Source of the DNA: Lachnospiraceae bacterium
GTDB lineage: Bacteria; Bacillota; Clostridia; Lachnospirales; Lachnospiraceae
Length of the DNA: 64,000 bases
Assembly (NCBI GenBank): GCA_030527645.1
Contig: JAUNAJ010000003.1
Span: 62,001-126,000, forward strand
Direction of reading: 5' to 3'
In this document: positions 43,309 through 51,796 of the stretch, in pieces
Numbering within the stretch: the stretch's first letter is position 1
Layout: the number at the start of each line of letters is the position of its first letter
The notes under the pieces: model-generated
Told to the model about the DNA's origin: nothing
The model's input: the letters and a program-made list of their open reading frames with translations, nothing else
Database searches by the model: none
Made by a program: the position numbers and the translations under genes

Positions 43309-44313
43309 TTATTCAACTCCACTGAATATGGATGCCACCGGGCTGTCCTTATCAAGGAAAATTGTCGTATTTCCATTGGTCACGGATTCTCTCAGGGTAT
43401 CCAGCTGGAGGCTGAACAGATAGAATTCTGCTTTTTCCTCATCATTATAGGCTGCGGACAGGATCCTCATGTATTCCGCTTCACCCTCGGCAGCAATAGC
43501 ATCCGCCTCGGCCTGTGCCTCTGACAGCATCACCTTCACCTCAGCGTCTGTGGTATTCCGGATGATCTGTGCCTCGGATTCACCCTGTGCCTTATAGGCT
43601 GCCGCAATATTATTTCTTTCAGTGATCATACGGGTATACACAGCCTCTTTATTCTCCTCGGGCAGATCCAGCACCTTGATCTTTACATCCGTGCTCTCGA
43701 TTCCGTACTGGTCGCATTGACTGCCGATCCAGGAGATCAGACGGTCGGAGATCAGAATGATCTCTGTCTCCTGTTCCTCTGAGGCTTCTACTGCATTTCC
43801 GTTTTCATCCACCTCCCCGGTGCTTTCCATATCATTGATCTCCACATCCTCCAGGGTACTTTCTGTAATCTGAAGCTTTACCGCTGAATCACGGCTGGCG
43901 ATCAGCTCCTCCTGAGTCAGAGAGGAGATGGTGGTCTTGATCGCATTGTAGACGATAACATCGATCCTTCCCTGTGCAGTCACAGAGCTTGCATTCAATG
44001 TCTGGGTATAGGCCTTCGCATCCGTTACATTCCAAAGCACGTAGGCATCCACGATCATGGTCTTTTTGTCCGATGTAATGACTTCAGATGCCGGAAGGTC
44101 ATAGATCTGCTTTGCCTTCGGTACATAGCTGACATCCTGCACAAAGGGAGCCTTGACCCGCAGCCCTGCACTGTCATTGGTGGTGACGATCTTTCCAAAC
44201 TGCTTTACTACAGAATATTCATTCTCCGGTGTGGTGTAGAGGGCATTTCCCCCCAGAATGACTGCCAGGACAAGAAGAATGAGAACTACTGTGATTCCTT
44301 TTCCTTTTTTCAT
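43309..44313 (-). CDS. hflC: HflC, SPFH/band-7 membrane protease regulator
   Basis: A 334-residue protein: an N-terminal membrane helix (GITVVLILLVLAVILGGNAL), then the band-7 domain (TPENEYSVVKQFGKIV, SYVPKAKQIYDLP), and a coiled-coil C-terminal part with the Ala/Glu-rich block ADAIAAEGEAEYMRIL, the HflC signature. An acidic insertion (EVDENGNAVEASEEQE) is unusual. It partners HflK, 17 bases downstream of it. HflKC controls FtsH proteolysis in other bacteria. Confidence 0.9.
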   Translation of the reverse strand: MKKGKGITVVLILLVLAVILGGNALYTTPENEYSVVKQFGKIVTTNDSAGLRVKAPFVQDVSYVPKAKQIYDLPASEVITSDKKTMIVDAYVLWNVTDAKAYTQTLNASSVTAQGRIDVIVYNAIKTTISSLTQEELIASRDSAVKLQITESTLEDVEINDMESTGEVDENGNAVEASEEQETEIILISDRLISWIGSQCDQYGIESTDVKIKVLDLPEENKEAVYTRMITERNNIAAAYKAQGESEAQIIRNTTDAEVKVMLSEAQAEADAIAAEGEAEYMRILSAAYNDEEKAEFYLFSLQLDTLRESVTNGNTTIFLDKDSPVASIFSGVE

Positions 44314-44330
44314 GCTCGCACCTCCTGCCC

Positions 44331-45614
44331 TTAGCCTTCAGCTCCGTCGGAAACTGCTGCCGCCTCTTCTGCAGAGATGGTTCCCAGATCCGTAATCGGG
44401 TAATATTTGTTGATACTGCCTTCACCGTTGTCGATAACAACCTTCAATGTAGGAAGCACATCCTCCATGGTTTCCATGAACATACGCTGCTTTGTGATCA
44501 GGGGATAGTTCACATATTCTGCATACTCCTCCTCAAAGCGGGCTGCCTGTCCCTTTGCTTCATTGATTCTGGCCGTCTTCTTTGCTTCCGCCTCCTGCTT
44601 GATCCGGTCTGCCTCCGCTTCAGCTGCTGGAATCTGCTCATTCCTGTAAGCGTTGGCCTGATTGATGGAGGATTCCTTTCCCTGCTTTGCAGTCTCTACC
44701 GCAGTAAATGCCTCGATGATCTCATCGGTAGGAGGCTCTACATCCTGGATACTTGCATCGATCAGAGTGATTCCGATGTCCTTTTCCTCCAGCTCCGCAA
44801 CGATCATGGCACGAACATTGCTCTGGATCTCAGCCTTTCCTGTAGTGATGGCCGTATCTACCGTATACGCAGACAGCGTAGATCGGATCGAGGACATGGC
44901 GATATTCTTTACGATCAGATCCGGCTCATCGGACTGATACAGATATTTCACCGGATCTGTCACCTGGTAGGATACATAGAAATCACAGTCAATGAAGTTA
45001 TAATCTGAAGTGATCATAATAGATTCATGCTGAATCGTAACCGCTGTTCCGTCACTGCTTTCGCTGTATCCGATCTTCAGTCCCTTTACAGTCGTATCTA
45101 CTCTTGTTGCATGCTGAATAAAAGGAATTTTAAAATGCAGACCCTTTTCCTCCACGACAGAGGCTTTTCCGAAGGTAGTGATCACCACGGATTCCGTCTC
45201 CCCGACGGAATACACTGACTGCTGCACCGCCGTAGCTGCCAACACAAGAAAAGCAGCTGCAATCACAGCCTTTCCGGCCGACTTTACAGCCTTCCCCCCT
45301 GTGCCAATCGGCATCTTCGGCGGTTTATTTGTCATATTCTTTCCTTTCTTTGGTGTTCTGGAAGCTCTCCGCTGCTTTCCGGCCGTCTCGCTGCGTGACG
45401 TACCTGATGAGGTGCCGGCGGACTCTTTCTCCTGTCCGGCTGCTTTCTTTGCAGCCTTAGCATCTGTCTCTTTGTCAGTGTCCTTCACATTCTTTACAGC
45501 TTCTTCCTCCGGAGGAGCTTCTGTTTCTGCAGAAGCTTCCTTTTCTTCTTCCGCAGGCTCTACTATAACGAAGCCGGTCTCAATAACATCGTCGTCGTTG
45601 TGTTCTTTTCCCAT
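44331..45614 (-). CDS. hflK: HflK, SPFH/band-7 membrane protease regulator
   Basis: A 427-residue protein; the start at 45614 (MGKEHNDDDV) follows AAAGGAA. Residues 1-100 are an acidic then Lys/Ala/Ser-rich cytoplasmic tail, longer than usual. A membrane helix (VIAAAFLVLAATAVQQSVYSV) precedes the band-7 domain (SVGETESVVITTFGKASVVEEKGLHFKIPFIQ in two parts) and a coiled-coil region (NEQIPAAEAEADRIKQEAEAK). It is the leader of hflK-hflC, with FtsH not in view. Confidence 0.88.
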   Translation of the reverse strand: MGKEHNDDDVIETGFVIVEPAEEEKEASAETEAPPEEEAVKNVKDTDKETDAKAAKKAAGQEKESAGTSSGTSRSETAGKQRRASRTPKKGKNMTNKPPKMPIGTGGKAVKSAGKAVIAAAFLVLAATAVQQSVYSVGETESVVITTFGKASVVEEKGLHFKIPFIQHATRVDTTVKGLKIGYSESSDGTAVTIQHESIMITSDYNFIDCDFYVSYQVTDPVKYLYQSDEPDLIVKNIAMSSIRSTLSAYTVDTAITTGKAEIQSNVRAMIVAELEEKDIGITLIDASIQDVEPPTDEIIEAFTAVETAKQGKESSINQANAYRNEQIPAAEAEADRIKQEAEAKKTARINEAKGQAARFEEEYAEYVNYPLITKQRMFMETMEDVLPTLKVVIDNGEGSINKYYPITDLGTISAEEAAAVSDGAEG

Positions 45615-45876
45615 ATATTCGTTCCTTTCGATTACTTTGATTTGCAAAATATTCTGTAAATATAATATAATAGTCCGAAATATTTTGCAATATCCTGTTA
45701 GCTGTCACGATACAACAAACAATACCGTTTGAGTAATTATTTGACTTTTCAGGTATTGAATCGCTGCAGTTTACGTAACATTGAATCTGAATATACGAAA
45801 ATTATATATAATTCACAACCGGTATGAAACACCTGCTTCCGCGAATTAGATCTGCTGTTTTCTCCGTGAAATCAAT

Positions 45877-45904
45877 TTGACATTTCACCAACGGATGATA
45901 AAAT
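45877..45904 (+). promoter_or_regulatory. Promoter of the PAP2 gene
   Basis: TTGACA (45877-45882) and TAAAAT (45899-45904) are spaced by 16 bases. The leader of about 95 bases ends in two identical ribosome-binding segments. Confidence 0.55.
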
Positions 45905-46005
45905 GACCGTGACTGTACGATTAAACCACATGCATCCTCCATCAAGCCTGTAAACTCGACTTGAATATTACCGGAGAACTATTTTCTATTACAGGAGAAC
46001 TATTT

Positions 46006-46572
46006 ATGGAAGCTTCTATTCTATTATGGATACAGCAATATCTCAGAAATGATGTTCTGACACCGATCATGTCCGGAATCACAACCTTAGGAGATCACGG
46101 ACAATTCTGGATCATTCTGGAGCTGATTCTTCTGCTTGCAGCGGGGCTCACACAGCTGATCAACAGGAAAAAGCAGGAAAGAACCAATCCTTTCCTGCGT
46201 CCCGCCCTTGGCTGTCTGGCAGCCATGCTGCTGTCCTTTCTGTTCTGTAATGTTCTGCTGAAGAATCTGGTGGCAAGAACCCGCCCTTATGAAGTGATCG
46301 ACGGACTGATCCTGCTGGCAAAAAAGCCGAAGGATTATTCTTTTCCGTCGGGACACACCTCCTTATCCTTCGCCTGCGCTGCAGCACTGCTGTTCACGAT
46401 ACCGAAACAACAGCACTGGATTGCTGTCCTGCTGACCATACTGGCTGCTTTGATAGGATTTTCACGCCTGTATCTTGGGGTACACTATCCTACAGATGTT
46501 CTTGCAGGTTTGATTCTCGGGTGTGTTTGCGGGAAGCTGGGGAGTATTTACTCAAATGCCTTACCCATATAG
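46006..46572 (+). CDS. PAP2-family membrane phosphatase
   Basis: A 188-residue membrane enzyme. The start is ATG 46006, eight bases after AGGAG; a TTG start at 45961 would only duplicate the seven-residue leader. The PAP2 signature is KNLVARTRPYE, PSGHTSLSFA and SRLYLGVHYPTD, the catalytic triad of His/Arg/Asp type. Five or six helices are predicted. Likely substrates are undecaprenyl pyrophosphate or phosphatidic acid. Its 3' end overlaps the convergent nitrogenase-like gene by 25 bases. Confidence 0.9.
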   Translation: MEASILLWIQQYLRNDVLTPIMSGITTLGDHGQFWIILELILLLAAGLTQLINRKKQERTNPFLRPALGCLAAMLLSFLFCNVLLKNLVARTRPYEVIDGLILLAKKPKDYSFPSGHTSLSFACAAALLFTIPKQQHWIAVLLTILAALIGFSRLYLGVHYPTDVLAGLILGCVCGKLGSIYSNALPI

Positions 46573-48203
46573 GCAGCACCCTTCTTCCCGAAAATCTGAT
46601 ACTCCATATCCACAAATTCCATTCCGCTGACACCGGGATCCGGAATCTCAAGAAGCCGACTGTCCGGAGCATACTCCTCAATGAAGTTCTTGTATAAGGG
46701 ATCTGCCACAACCAGGGACTGCTTCTTCAATAATTTCCGAAGATCACTCTCATCCCTGAAAAAGATCGGAGTATCCTCTCCCAGATTTTCCCTGTAGAAC
46801 CTCTGCAGTGACACAGCTGGAGCATACACTGCTCTCTGAATCCGGAACTGACCGAATTCCTCCTGAAACGCCTTCTCAAGGCTGATGCCAAGCAGTGGTT
46901 CTCCCAGGATCAGGATCGGTATCTGCTCTTCAGACGGAGCAGCCGGATTTCGTTCGGGAAGCTCCTCATCGTCCCGATCCATATACACATTCACATCCTT
47001 TCTCCACCGGATCATTGCCTGCTTGCCAATGGGGATTCCGGCAAGATACGGAATTCCAAACTGCTCTTCCATATATCTTGCAAGGGGAAGACCCTCTGTG
47101 GAAACCACCCAGTTCAGCTTTGCAGAGGATGCTCTGCTGACCTCCTCCTGTGTTCCGTCGCCAAAGAAATATCCAGTAAAGTCTCTCCATTCCATATGCT
47201 CGATTCCATGAGCAATCTTCTCACGCCTTCCGATCGCCATGGGATTATGTCCCAGAATATTGATCCTGTTTTCATCGGTGTTCACTGGCTGCAGAAGCAT
47301 CCTGCTCATCTGCAGAATATCCTGTGCCGGACCCTCCGGTCCGGTTCTGAATCCGTCTGCAAAAAGAAAGTCTGCCGAGATCCCTCTTTCCCTCAGGCTT
47401 TCGCAGAGCTGCTCCTCGTCGGTTCCTACAACGGATGTGAGCATGGTTCCGATCAGGAACGCAGAGCTGCCGCCTTCGGAAACACAATCGCTGCCGATAC
47501 TTAGCTCCAGCACCTCTTCACAGCCCAGGGTAACCTGAAGATCATCCAGCCTTGTTTTTCTGAATCGAGTGTCTGCACCGCTTTCCTCTGTATCACAGCA
47601 GGCTGAACCACAGCCACCCGTTGAAACAAGATAGAGGAAGCGGTCCCAGCTGCGGAAGGCTGCCGCAATATTGTTGAAATCAGGGTACAACGGCGGCAGC
47701 GCGCTCCTGTGATGCGGCAGGAAACTTTCCCTGTTCTCCGGCATTCTTTCCAGAATGCGGTCAATGACTGCCGCCGGACGCTGGTACCGTTTCACAAGAG
47801 GGCCTCTCAGAAGGGTCTCGATGGGAATCTGCATTGGATTCTCCACTTTCTGAATGATGCCGTCAAAATCTGTCTGGGTAAGAACATCCAGACAGGATGC
47901 GTAGATCACCACTCCCTCGATTCCTTCTGTATGTACCGCCTCTTCCAGACAGTGCCGGATCGGATCCGACTGTTTTCCTGCGGCGTATACCTCCTTGTCA
48001 ACAGGACAGAGAAACAGCTGATCCAGCTTTCCCATGTTCCTGACCTTGCTGTAAATGCCCCGTACGCAGGCGGCAGAACCGGTTACCACCAATGCAAGAT
48101 TATTTCTTGCGAGAATTTTCCCCAGCGGAGTCTCCATTCCGGGAATCATCTCCTCGAAAACCTCTTCTGTTCTTCCTGCTGAATCGTTTGTTTCTATATT
48201 CAT
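46548..48203 (-). CDS. Nitrogenase component 1-like protein (NifD/NifK family), extended N-terminus
   Basis: A 551-residue protein. The region from about 165 to 540 resembles nitrogenase component 1: LVSTGGCGSACC (192-203) at the GPxGC position, VNTDENRINILGHNPMAIG, SSAKLNWVVS and FGIPYLAGIPIG. Residues 35-155 look like a second, partial copy, with Cys46 in VTGSAACVRGI and Cys104 in IYASCLDVLTQTDFDGI. Thr254 in FLIGTMLTSVVGTDEE stands where a cluster Cys is expected. No NifK-like partner follows, so one polypeptide may form both halves. AGGAGG precedes the ATG. It is the last gene of the six-gene operon. Substrate unknown; it is not a dinitrogenase in any demonstrable way. Confidence 0.78.
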   Translation of the reverse strand: MNIETNDSAGRTEEVFEEMIPGMETPLGKILARNNLALVVTGSAACVRGIYSKVRNMGKLDQLFLCPVDKEVYAAGKQSDPIRHCLEEAVHTEGIEGVVIYASCLDVLTQTDFDGIIQKVENPMQIPIETLLRGPLVKRYQRPAAVIDRILERMPENRESFLPHHRSALPPLYPDFNNIAAAFRSWDRFLYLVSTGGCGSACCDTEESGADTRFRKTRLDDLQVTLGCEEVLELSIGSDCVSEGGSSAFLIGTMLTSVVGTDEEQLCESLRERGISADFLFADGFRTGPEGPAQDILQMSRMLLQPVNTDENRINILGHNPMAIGRREKIAHGIEHMEWRDFTGYFFGDGTQEEVSRASSAKLNWVVSTEGLPLARYMEEQFGIPYLAGIPIGKQAMIRWRKDVNVYMDRDDEELPERNPAAPSEEQIPILILGEPLLGISLEKAFQEEFGQFRIQRAVYAPAVSLQRFYRENLGEDTPIFFRDESDLRKLLKKQSLVVADPLYKNFIEEYAPDSRLLEIPDPGVSGMEFVDMEYQIFGKKGAAYMGKAFE

Positions 48204-48276
48204 AGGTTCATTCCTCCTGATGCATGTTTTCTTATGTCCGCGTTACTCTTGCCTCCTTGTACCGGCTGTCTGAGGT

Positions 48277-49110
48277 TCAGAAAGCAAGATACTGCATGAC
48301 TGACTCTCCAAAGCGGTCCATCGCATCCTCGTCCAGCGGGTGCGGTATTTCCTCAAAGCTGCCGTTCAGAATTTTCTCTGCAAGAGCTTGGAACTCCTTC
48401 GCTGCAGTGCCGTCTTCATATACTTCCTGCACTACACATTTCTGAAAATCCGCACGCCTAATTTCTTCACTTTCCGGTACCTGAAACAAGATCCCTGCGC
48501 CTGTCTTCCCGGAATACTCCTCCAGAATTCTGCCGTCGGTGCTGCTTCTGGCATGATTCAGGATCAAACCGCCGAACATCCCCTTCCGGCCTCTGCTGTA
48601 GCTTCTGATACCTTTCAGGATATTGTTGGCTGCATAGATCGACAGGTAATCTGAGGAAGTGATCACAAAGATCTTTTCCACATAGTGTCTTCGCATGGGC
48701 ATGGCAAAGCCTCCGCAGACAACATCCCCCAGCACATCGTAAAGAATCACATCCCAGTTCTCTTCCGGAATTCCCAGGCGCTTCAGTTCTGCATCCATAG
48801 TGGTAATACCCATACCCGCACAGCCGGATCCTGCCTGGGGGCCGCCTGCTTCAATACAGTTTACTCCATAGATCCCTTCCCATACGATATCCTCCCGCAC
48901 CAGAGGACGATCCAGCTGGTTTAACTGATCCAGCACCGTAGGAATTCTGCGTTTCATCAGGCATCTGGTTGAATCCGATTTCGGATCGCAGCCGATATGC
49001 AGCACCCTTCTGCCCGATGCTGCCAGTACAGCAGAAACATTCGCTGCGATTGTCGATTTCCCAATTCCGCCTTTTCCGTAGAAGGCAATTCTTACTGTGT
49101 CCTTTCCCAT
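48277..49110 (-). CDS. NifH-like iron protein (nitrogenase reductase family)
   Basis: A 277-residue ATP-driven electron donor. The P-loop is GKGGIGKST (12-20), GCDPKSDSTR lies at 40-49, and the two 4Fe-4S ligands are Cys97 (GSGCAGMG) and Cys132 (DVVCGGFAMP), the same numbers as in classical NifH. Position 100 is Met, where Arg is ADP-ribosylated in diazotrophs, so that control is absent. AAAGGGGA lies upstream. It pairs with the component 1-like gene 73 bases downstream. In family terms it sits among NifH, BchL, CfbC and uncharacterised relatives. A stem-loop precedes it. Confidence 0.93.
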   Translation of the reverse strand: MGKDTVRIAFYGKGGIGKSTIAANVSAVLAASGRRVLHIGCDPKSDSTRCLMKRRIPTVLDQLNQLDRPLVREDIVWEGIYGVNCIEAGGPQAGSGCAGMGITTMDAELKRLGIPEENWDVILYDVLGDVVCGGFAMPMRRHYVEKIFVITSSDYLSIYAANNILKGIRSYSRGRKGMFGGLILNHARSSTDGRILEEYSGKTGAGILFQVPESEEIRRADFQKCVVQEVYEDGTAAKEFQALAEKILNGSFEEIPHPLDEDAMDRFGESVMQYLAF

Positions 49111-49161
49111 ATGTCCCCTTTCTTTGTAACCCTAAGCTCACCAAAAACAGTTAAGGATAAA

Positions 49162-49193
49162 GAAAATCCGGCAGATAGTATCGCCGGATTTTC
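49162..49193 (-). terminator. Stem-loop inside the nitrogenase-like operon
   Basis: GAAAATCCGGC and GCCGGATTTTC are 11-bp perfect arms with a ten-base loop. On the minus strand TTTATCC follows. It lies between the 233-residue gene and the NifH-like gene and may act as a partial terminator or a processing site. Confidence 0.65.
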
Positions 49194-49209
49194 ACTCGTG
49201 TTATTGTAT

Positions 49210-49911
49210 CTATGCCGAAGCTTTCCGGAACTGAGATAAAAACGATCCCAATCCTGATGCATCAACCGGAGCAGCCTGGATCTCCCAGTTCTTCAGCAGC
49301 TGTCCCAGTTCCGTAACCATATCCTCTGCTCTTCCGGGAATGATCAGTTTCCTGCATCGGAGCAATTCCGATATTCTGTTTCTGCTGAAGGAATCTGCGA
49401 TCCGTTTCGGATTATACTTTCCGCTGCACCATCCTGTTGCAACTGCCAGCCCGCCGCATTCACAGATGATCAGATTACAGGGAAGACCGCAGTCCTCCAG
49501 TTCCTTTGCCACGATCAGATAGGTCAGTGCAAAATCAACAGTCGTCAGACAGATATCCTGCGCACCTCCGCCGTTCAGAGGATAGATTCCCTCCTGCACC
49601 TGCCGAAGATCAAGGATCGTGTATCCGTCCTCCGACAGATTCACAGCTTTTTTTTGATCAGGAAGAAGAAAAAGAAGTGTCTGAAGAAGATAGATCTGTG
49701 CACTATTATAGGATGTCAGAAGATCCTCTTCATCCTCACAGGAGATCTGAAAATCCGGATGCGTGACCCGATACCGGTGAGCCTGCAGCATCACACGAAA
49801 CTCACGAGCTGACCGGTCGTAAAACACCCCGCTTCTTTCAGAAAGGAGCTCCGGCAGGGATGTTTGATATACAGTTTTCAGTTCTTCTATCGTAAATATC
49901 TTATATTCCAT
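49210..49911 (-). CDS. Protein resembling the C-terminal region of corrinoid Fe-S protein large subunit
   Basis: A 233-residue protein. Residues 120-229 carry a series of segments like those in the C-terminal half of CdhE/AcsC, the corrinoid iron-sulfur protein large subunit: TTVDFALTY (123-131), GLAVATGWCSGKY (154-166), RKLIIPG (187-193) and NWEIQAAPVDASGL (208-221). In CdhE/AcsC these lie in the Rossmann-like domain next to the cobamide. The N-terminal Fe-S domain and the TIM barrel are absent. Residues 1-119 are unrecognised. Eight Cys are present. No signal peptide or membrane segment is seen. It lies between the importer ATPase and NifH-like genes. The family call comes from motif memory. 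Confidence 0.6.
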   Translation of the reverse strand: MEYKIFTIEELKTVYQTSLPELLSERSGVFYDRSAREFRVMLQAHRYRVTHPDFQISCEDEEDLLTSYNSAQIYLLQTLLFLLPDQKKAVNLSEDGYTILDLRQVQEGIYPLNGGGAQDICLTTVDFALTYLIVAKELEDCGLPCNLIICECGGLAVATGWCSGKYNPKRIADSFSRNRISELLRCRKLIIPGRAEDMVTELGQLLKNWEIQAAPVDASGLGSFLSQFRKASA

Positions 49912-49980
49912 CTTCTCTCATACAGGAGTTGCATCCGGCTCCTGCTTCCTGTCTTCTCTTTCTTTTACGCTGTACTCGTC

Positions 49981-50760
49981 TTACAGACGCTCACCGGCTA
50001 TACAGACATTTCTCTTCAGCTTCTCCACATACATCATATGTACATCGATTCCATAGAGTTTCCTCAGATTTTCTTCTGTAAGTATCTCGGCAGTATTTCC
50101 TGTCTGAAAGCTTCCGTCCGGACACAGCATTCCGACCTTTCCATCCAGCAGCAGCACATGATCCGGCATATGACTGGTAATGATAATTCCATAGCCCCTG
50201 TCTGCCAGCTGCCTGATAAAATGCACCATCCGGATCTGATTGCCGTAGTCCAGATGGTTCGTAGGCTCATCCAGGATGATGATATCCGGCTGCTGCACCA
50301 CTGCTCTTGCAATGGTGACCTGCTGCCGCTCTCCTCCGCTGAGTTCCGTATAGGCTCGATGAGCCAGCTTTGCGATTCCAAACTCCTCCAGTACCTGATC
50401 CACCAGCTCATAATCCTTTTTTGAAGGTTTTTCCAGCAGACCAAGGTGGGGTGCCCGTCCCATAACAACAAAATCCCGTACCTCATAGCCATAGGCAGGG
50501 GTGTGGATCTGCGGCACATAGCCGATGGTAGCTGCCACTTCAGACAGGCTGCAGGTGGAGAGCTCCTTTCCCTTCAGAAGGATTTCCCCTTCGACAGGCT
50601 TCAGGAGATTGGCAAGGCAGTTCATCATGCTGGATTTTCCTGCACCGTTTGCTCCGAGAATGGAATAGATCTCGCCTTTTTCCACCTGAAAATTCACATT
50701 TCGAAATAAAAATTCATCCTTATGATAGCCGAAGCCCAAATTCTTTGTTTCAATGATCAT
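49981..50760 (-). CDS. FecE/BtuD-like ABC transporter ATPase
   Basis: A 259-residue ATPase. Walker A is GANGAGKSS, the Q-loop is GYVPQIHTPAYG, the signature is ELSGGERQQVTIA, Walker B is IIILDEPTNHLD and the H-loop is IITSHMPDH. It belongs to the iron-siderophore, heme and cobalamin importer class. Its ATG overlaps the permease stop by four bases (50757-50760), so they are coupled. It energises import for the binding protein at 51797. Confidence 0.93.
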   Translation of the reverse strand: MIIETKNLGFGYHKDEFLFRNVNFQVEKGEIYSILGANGAGKSSMMNCLANLLKPVEGEILLKGKELSTCSLSEVAATIGYVPQIHTPAYGYEVRDFVVMGRAPHLGLLEKPSKKDYELVDQVLEEFGIAKLAHRAYTELSGGERQQVTIARAVVQQPDIIILDEPTNHLDYGNQIRMVHFIRQLADRGYGIIITSHMPDHVLLLDGKVGMLCPDGSFQTGNTAEILTEENLRKLYGIDVHMMYVEKLKRNVCIAGERL

Positions 50761-51782
50761 GACAGTTTCATCCTCTGCTTAAAGAGTAAATAGAAGTAGA
50801 AGGGTGCTCCCACAAGGCCGGTCAGTATACTTAAAGGAAGCTCTGCACTGGTAATATTTCTGGCAACTGTATCAATGATCAGCAGAAACATGGCGCCCAG
50901 AACTGCCGACACCGGGATCAGCTTCCGGTTGTCCGGACCCACCAGCATTCTTCCCAGATGGGGAATGACCAGTCCGATCCATCCGATGGTACCGCTGATA
51001 CAGACAGCACTTGCCGTCAATGCAGTCGCACATACAATGATCACACCTCTATGCTTTCTGATATCCGTGCCGAGAGTCTTTGCTTCATCCTCACCGAGAG
51101 AAAGAATATTGATCCTCCAGCGCAGAAGAATGATGACTGCAGCCGCAAGAAGGATCACCGGACCAATATAGATCACGTCCCTCCAGACAGAGGCAGACAG
51201 GCTTCCCAGCTGCCAGTGTGTAATGGACGCCAGCTCCGTATCCGGATCTGCCAGATATTTCAGAAGACCGAGAATAGAATTCATGAGACCGCTGACGATC
51301 ACACCTGCCAGAACCAGTGTCATCATGGAATTATTTTTTATCACTTTGGGAATCGCAGTGGCAATTCCCACGGCCAGGATTCCTCCGATAAATGCACTGA
51401 TCTGCACTCCATTCTGTCCCATTCCAAGAAGTATGGCAGAGGAAGCTCCTACGCAGGCACCGGCTGATACACCAAGCATATCCGGCGCTACCAGAGGGTT
51501 TTTGAACACACCCTGGTAGGAGGCACCGGAAAGAGCCAGCGCCATCCCCACAAGCAGAGCTGACAGAATACGCGGCAGACGAAGAGTGAAGATTACACTC
51601 TCCGCCTGAGGCTCCCAGGTCTGCTCCATCGGAATGATTTTTGATGCCAGAATTTTAATCACATCCATTGGTTCGATAAAATATCGTCCCAGCCCGACTG
51701 CCACGATCGTCAGAAGCACAGTTCCCGCCAGCAGTCCAATCAATATAGAATTATGATGATTTTTATTTCCTGCTTTTTTCAT
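50757..51782 (-). CDS. FecCD/BtuC-like ABC transporter permease
   Basis: A 341-residue permease with about ten helices. Family motifs include LRLPRILSALLVGMALALSGASYQGVFKNPLVAPDMLGVSAGA (split as LRLPRILSAL and NPLVAPDMLG) and a cytoplasmic loop ending GTDIRKHR, plus IGWIGLVIPHLGRMLVGPDNR near the C-terminus. The class moves iron complexes, heme, cobalamin or related metal chelates. Its ribosome site is weak, suggesting coupling to the binding-protein gene 14 bases upstream. Confidence 0.93.
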   Translation of the reverse strand: MKKAGNKNHHNSILIGLLAGTVLLTIVAVGLGRYFIEPMDVIKILASKIIPMEQTWEPQAESVIFTLRLPRILSALLVGMALALSGASYQGVFKNPLVAPDMLGVSAGACVGASSAILLGMGQNGVQISAFIGGILAVGIATAIPKVIKNNSMMTLVLAGVIVSGLMNSILGLLKYLADPDTELASITHWQLGSLSASVWRDVIYIGPVILLAAAVIILLRWRINILSLGEDEAKTLGTDIRKHRGVIIVCATALTASAVCISGTIGWIGLVIPHLGRMLVGPDNRKLIPVSAVLGAMFLLIIDTVARNITSAELPLSILTGLVGAPFYFYLLFKQRMKLS

Positions 51783-51796
51783 GCTGTACCGTCTGC

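Noticed and set aside
46548-49110. Calling the cluster a nitrogen-fixation operon
   Set aside because: NifB, NifEN, NifU/S and a separate NifK are missing, the component 1-like protein lacks at least one expected cluster Cys, and the neighbours are an importer and a corrinoid-protein-like gene.
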